64,000 bases of DNA, from positions 2,666,001 to 2,730,000 of the forward strand of contig NZ_JBANDL010000002.1 of NCBI RefSeq assembly GCF_037027445.1, in the 5' to 3' direction. Positions 62,710 through 64,000 of this stretch are shown in pieces; position 1 is the first letter of the stretch; each line of letters starts with the position of its first letter. This DNA comes from Lysobacter firmicutimachus. Lineage in GTDB: Bacteria; Pseudomonadota; Gammaproteobacteria; Xanthomonadales; Xanthomonadaceae. The notes beneath the pieces were generated by a model. That model was not told the origin of the DNA and did no database searches. It was given only the letters and a program-made list of their open reading frames with translations. The position numbers were made by a program, and so were the translations under genes.

Positions 62710-63396
62710 ATGCCCAGCTACTTCTCCGAGGCCAGCTTCAAATTCCTGCGTTCGCTGGCGCGCAACAACAACCGCGAATGGTTCCACGCCCACAAGGCGG
62801 CCTTCGAGGAGCGCGTACGCGGCCCCTTCCTGCGCCTGCTGACCGATCTGCAACCGGTGCTGGCGCAGGTCAGCGAGCACTACCGCAGCGAGCCCAAGAA
62901 CGTCGGCGGCTCGTTGTTCCGGATCCAGCGCGATACCCGCTTCGCCAACGACAAGGCGCCGTACAAGACCCATCAGGGCGCGCGGCTGTTCCACGAGCGC
63001 GGGCGCCAGATCGAAGCGCCCTCGTTCTACATCCACCTGCAGGGCGGCGAGTGCTTCATCGCCGCCGGCGTCTGGCATCCGCAGCCGGACACCCTGCGCA
63101 AGATCCGCCATTTCGTCCTCGACAACCCGGGCAGTTGGAAAGCGGCCGCCTACGCGCCCGCGTTCCGCAAGCGCTTCGACCTCGACGACAGCGAAATGCT
63201 GACCCGCGCCCCGCGCGGCTTCCCGGCCGAGTTCGAATTCGCCGACGACCTGCGGCGCAAGAATTTCGTCGCCCTGCGCGCCATCGACGACGCCACCATG
63301 ACCGGCCCGCGCCTGCTGTCTACCCTGGAAAAAGACCTGCAGGGCCTGGCGCCGTTCACCGACTACCTGTGCGCGGCGCTGGACCTGGAATTCTGA
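62710..63396 (+). CDS. DUF2461 family protein
   Basis: The product has 228 residues. The start (FSEASFKFLRSLARNNNREW, then FHAHKAAFEERVRGPFLRLL) and NVGGSLFRIQRDTRFANDKA with PYKTHQGARLFHERGRQIE are the conserved blocks of the DUF2461 family. FYIHLQGGECFIAAGVWHPQ and LRKIRHFVLDNPGSW follow. Function is unknown; it is cytoplasmic by lack of signal. It is preceded by a 157-base gap after sbcB in which I see no other gene. Confidence 0.92.
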   Translation: MPSYFSEASFKFLRSLARNNNREWFHAHKAAFEERVRGPFLRLLTDLQPVLAQVSEHYRSEPKNVGGSLFRIQRDTRFANDKAPYKTHQGARLFHERGRQIEAPSFYIHLQGGECFIAAGVWHPQPDTLRKIRHFVLDNPGSWKAAAYAPAFRKRFDLDDSEMLTRAPRGFPAEFEFADDLRRKNFVALRAIDDATMTGPRLLSTLEKDLQGLAPFTDYLCAALDLEF

Positions 63397-63515
63397 GAAC
63401 CGGGCGGCCGCGGCCGGGAGACAAGGGGGAGCGAAGGTCGCAGCACGCGCCGCCTATCTCCTGCCCGCCGCCTCCTGTTCTAATACGCGTCCGCCCTCCG
63501 CAAGACGCCGCTCCG

Positions 63516-64000
63516 GTGCCCGCCGACTTCCGCCGCTACGCCCTGTTCTACCTCGGCTACTACGGCGTGCTCGGCGCCTACACGCCCTACATCGGCCGCT
63601 GGGTCGCCAGCCACGGCCACGGCGGCTACGCGGTCGGCGCGATGCTGGCGCTGTGGTACGGCGGCCGCATCGTGGCGCCGCCGACCTGGGCGCGTTGGGT
63701 CGCGCGCAGCCCGCGCCCGGGCCATTGGCTGTTCGCCGGCTGCCTGCTCGCGGCGCTGATCTTCGCCGGCTTCCTGCGTTACGACGGCGGCTTGGCGTTG
63801 TTCGCGGTGATGGGGCTGTTCGCGGTCTGCTTCAATGCGGTGATGCCGCAGTTCGAGGCCATGACCCTCAACGCGCTCGGCCCGCGCAATCACGACTACG
63901 GCCAGATCCGCATGTGGGGCTCGATCGGCTTCCTGCTGGTCGCGGCCAGTTACGGCTGGCTCCTCGACCGGCTCGGCGACGACGTCTTCATCTGGCTCAC
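63516..64000 (+). CDS. MFS transporter, N-terminal part (3' end outside window)
   Basis: The frame starts at a GTG at 63516 and stays open to the end of the window, giving about 161 residues. There are four or five predicted helices, among them YALFYLGYYGVLGAYTPYIG, HWLFAGCLLAALIFAGFL and GLALFAVMGLFAVCFNAVMP. GQIRMWGSIGFLLVAASYGW is typical of the MFS_1-like/HcaT-type permease family, which carries organic acids or nucleosides. The substrate cannot be named. No ATG start is available; the GTG lacks a strong ribosome site. Confidence 0.75.
   Translation, partial: MPADFRRYALFYLGYYGVLGAYTPYIGRWVASHGHGGYAVGAMLALWYGGRIVAPPTWARWVARSPRPGHWLFAGCLLAALIFAGFLRYDGGLALFAVMGLFAVCFNAVMPQFEAMTLNALGPRNHDYGQIRMWGSIGFLLVAASYGWLLDRLGDDVFIWL

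Overview
The window is high-GC DNA with strongly G/C-ending codons, dense short intergenic gaps and many ATGA or GTGA stop/start overlaps. Gene content points to a gammaproteobacterium of the Xanthomonadaceae/Lysobacteraceae, most likely Lysobacter or a close relative. Supporting traits are a CopL-CopA-CopB copper cluster, secreted GH16 glucanase and S8 protease genes, a perfect CRP/Clp-type site, the rpsF-rpsR-rplI-dnaB-alr order, and intergenic repeats of the TGTAGGAGCGGCGCGAGCCGCGACC type. The genus is inferred, not proven.

Layout. 1-2432: end of a PhoD phosphatase gene, a PPOX-fold stress protein, a cupin and a DUF72 protein. 2445-5044: an ATP-dependent DNA ligase with its partner metallo-beta-lactamase exonuclease. 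5231-12005: a six-gene, fully overlapping catechol siderophore operon (entC, entE, entB, a free condensation-domain gene, a siderophore-interacting reductase, entA). 12332-15441: a GH16 beta-1,3-glucanase with a LacI-type operator, then a secreted metallo-beta-lactamase protein with an unusual C-terminal half. 15459-19917: a MerR/CueR-type promoter followed by copL, copA, copB and a His-tailed cytochrome c. 20059-24765: a small basic protein, a FAD oxidoreductase, a decayed gene, an OmpA-type lipoprotein and a wax ester synthase/DGAT. 24906-28106: a photolyase and a secreted subtilase.

28609-38801 is mostly housekeeping: alr, two small exported proteins, dnaB, rplI, rpsR, rpsF, a DUF885 peptidase-like protein, an IscA-type protein and asnS. 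38875-41105 carries two small coupled unknowns, a PaiB-like flavoprotein and an SDR without its catalytic Tyr/Lys. 41350-52599 is an eight-gene block read on the minus strand: exported TldD, TldE/PmbA, DUF4159, MoxR ATPase, DUF58, a BatA-like membrane protein, a DUF4175 protein and a large membrane protein. It looks like a membrane or envelope MoxR-type chaperone system joined to a TldD/E protease.

53688-61105 is a kynurenine degradation cluster on the plus strand: aminomuconate semialdehyde dehydrogenase, carbonic anhydrase, RidA-type deaminase, 3-hydroxyanthranilate dioxygenase, ACMS decarboxylase, a tautomerase, kynureninase and kynurenine 3-monooxygenase. Together they would take kynurenine to 2-aminomuconate and on to 4-oxalocrotonate. 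Tryptophan dioxygenase and formamidase are not in the window. Exonuclease I, a DUF2461 protein and a truncated MFS transporter close the window.

I found no rRNA, tRNA, CRISPR array, transposase, integrase or prophage gene. All coordinates and motifs come from reading the sequence; family assignments are from memory of family signatures and were not checked against a database.
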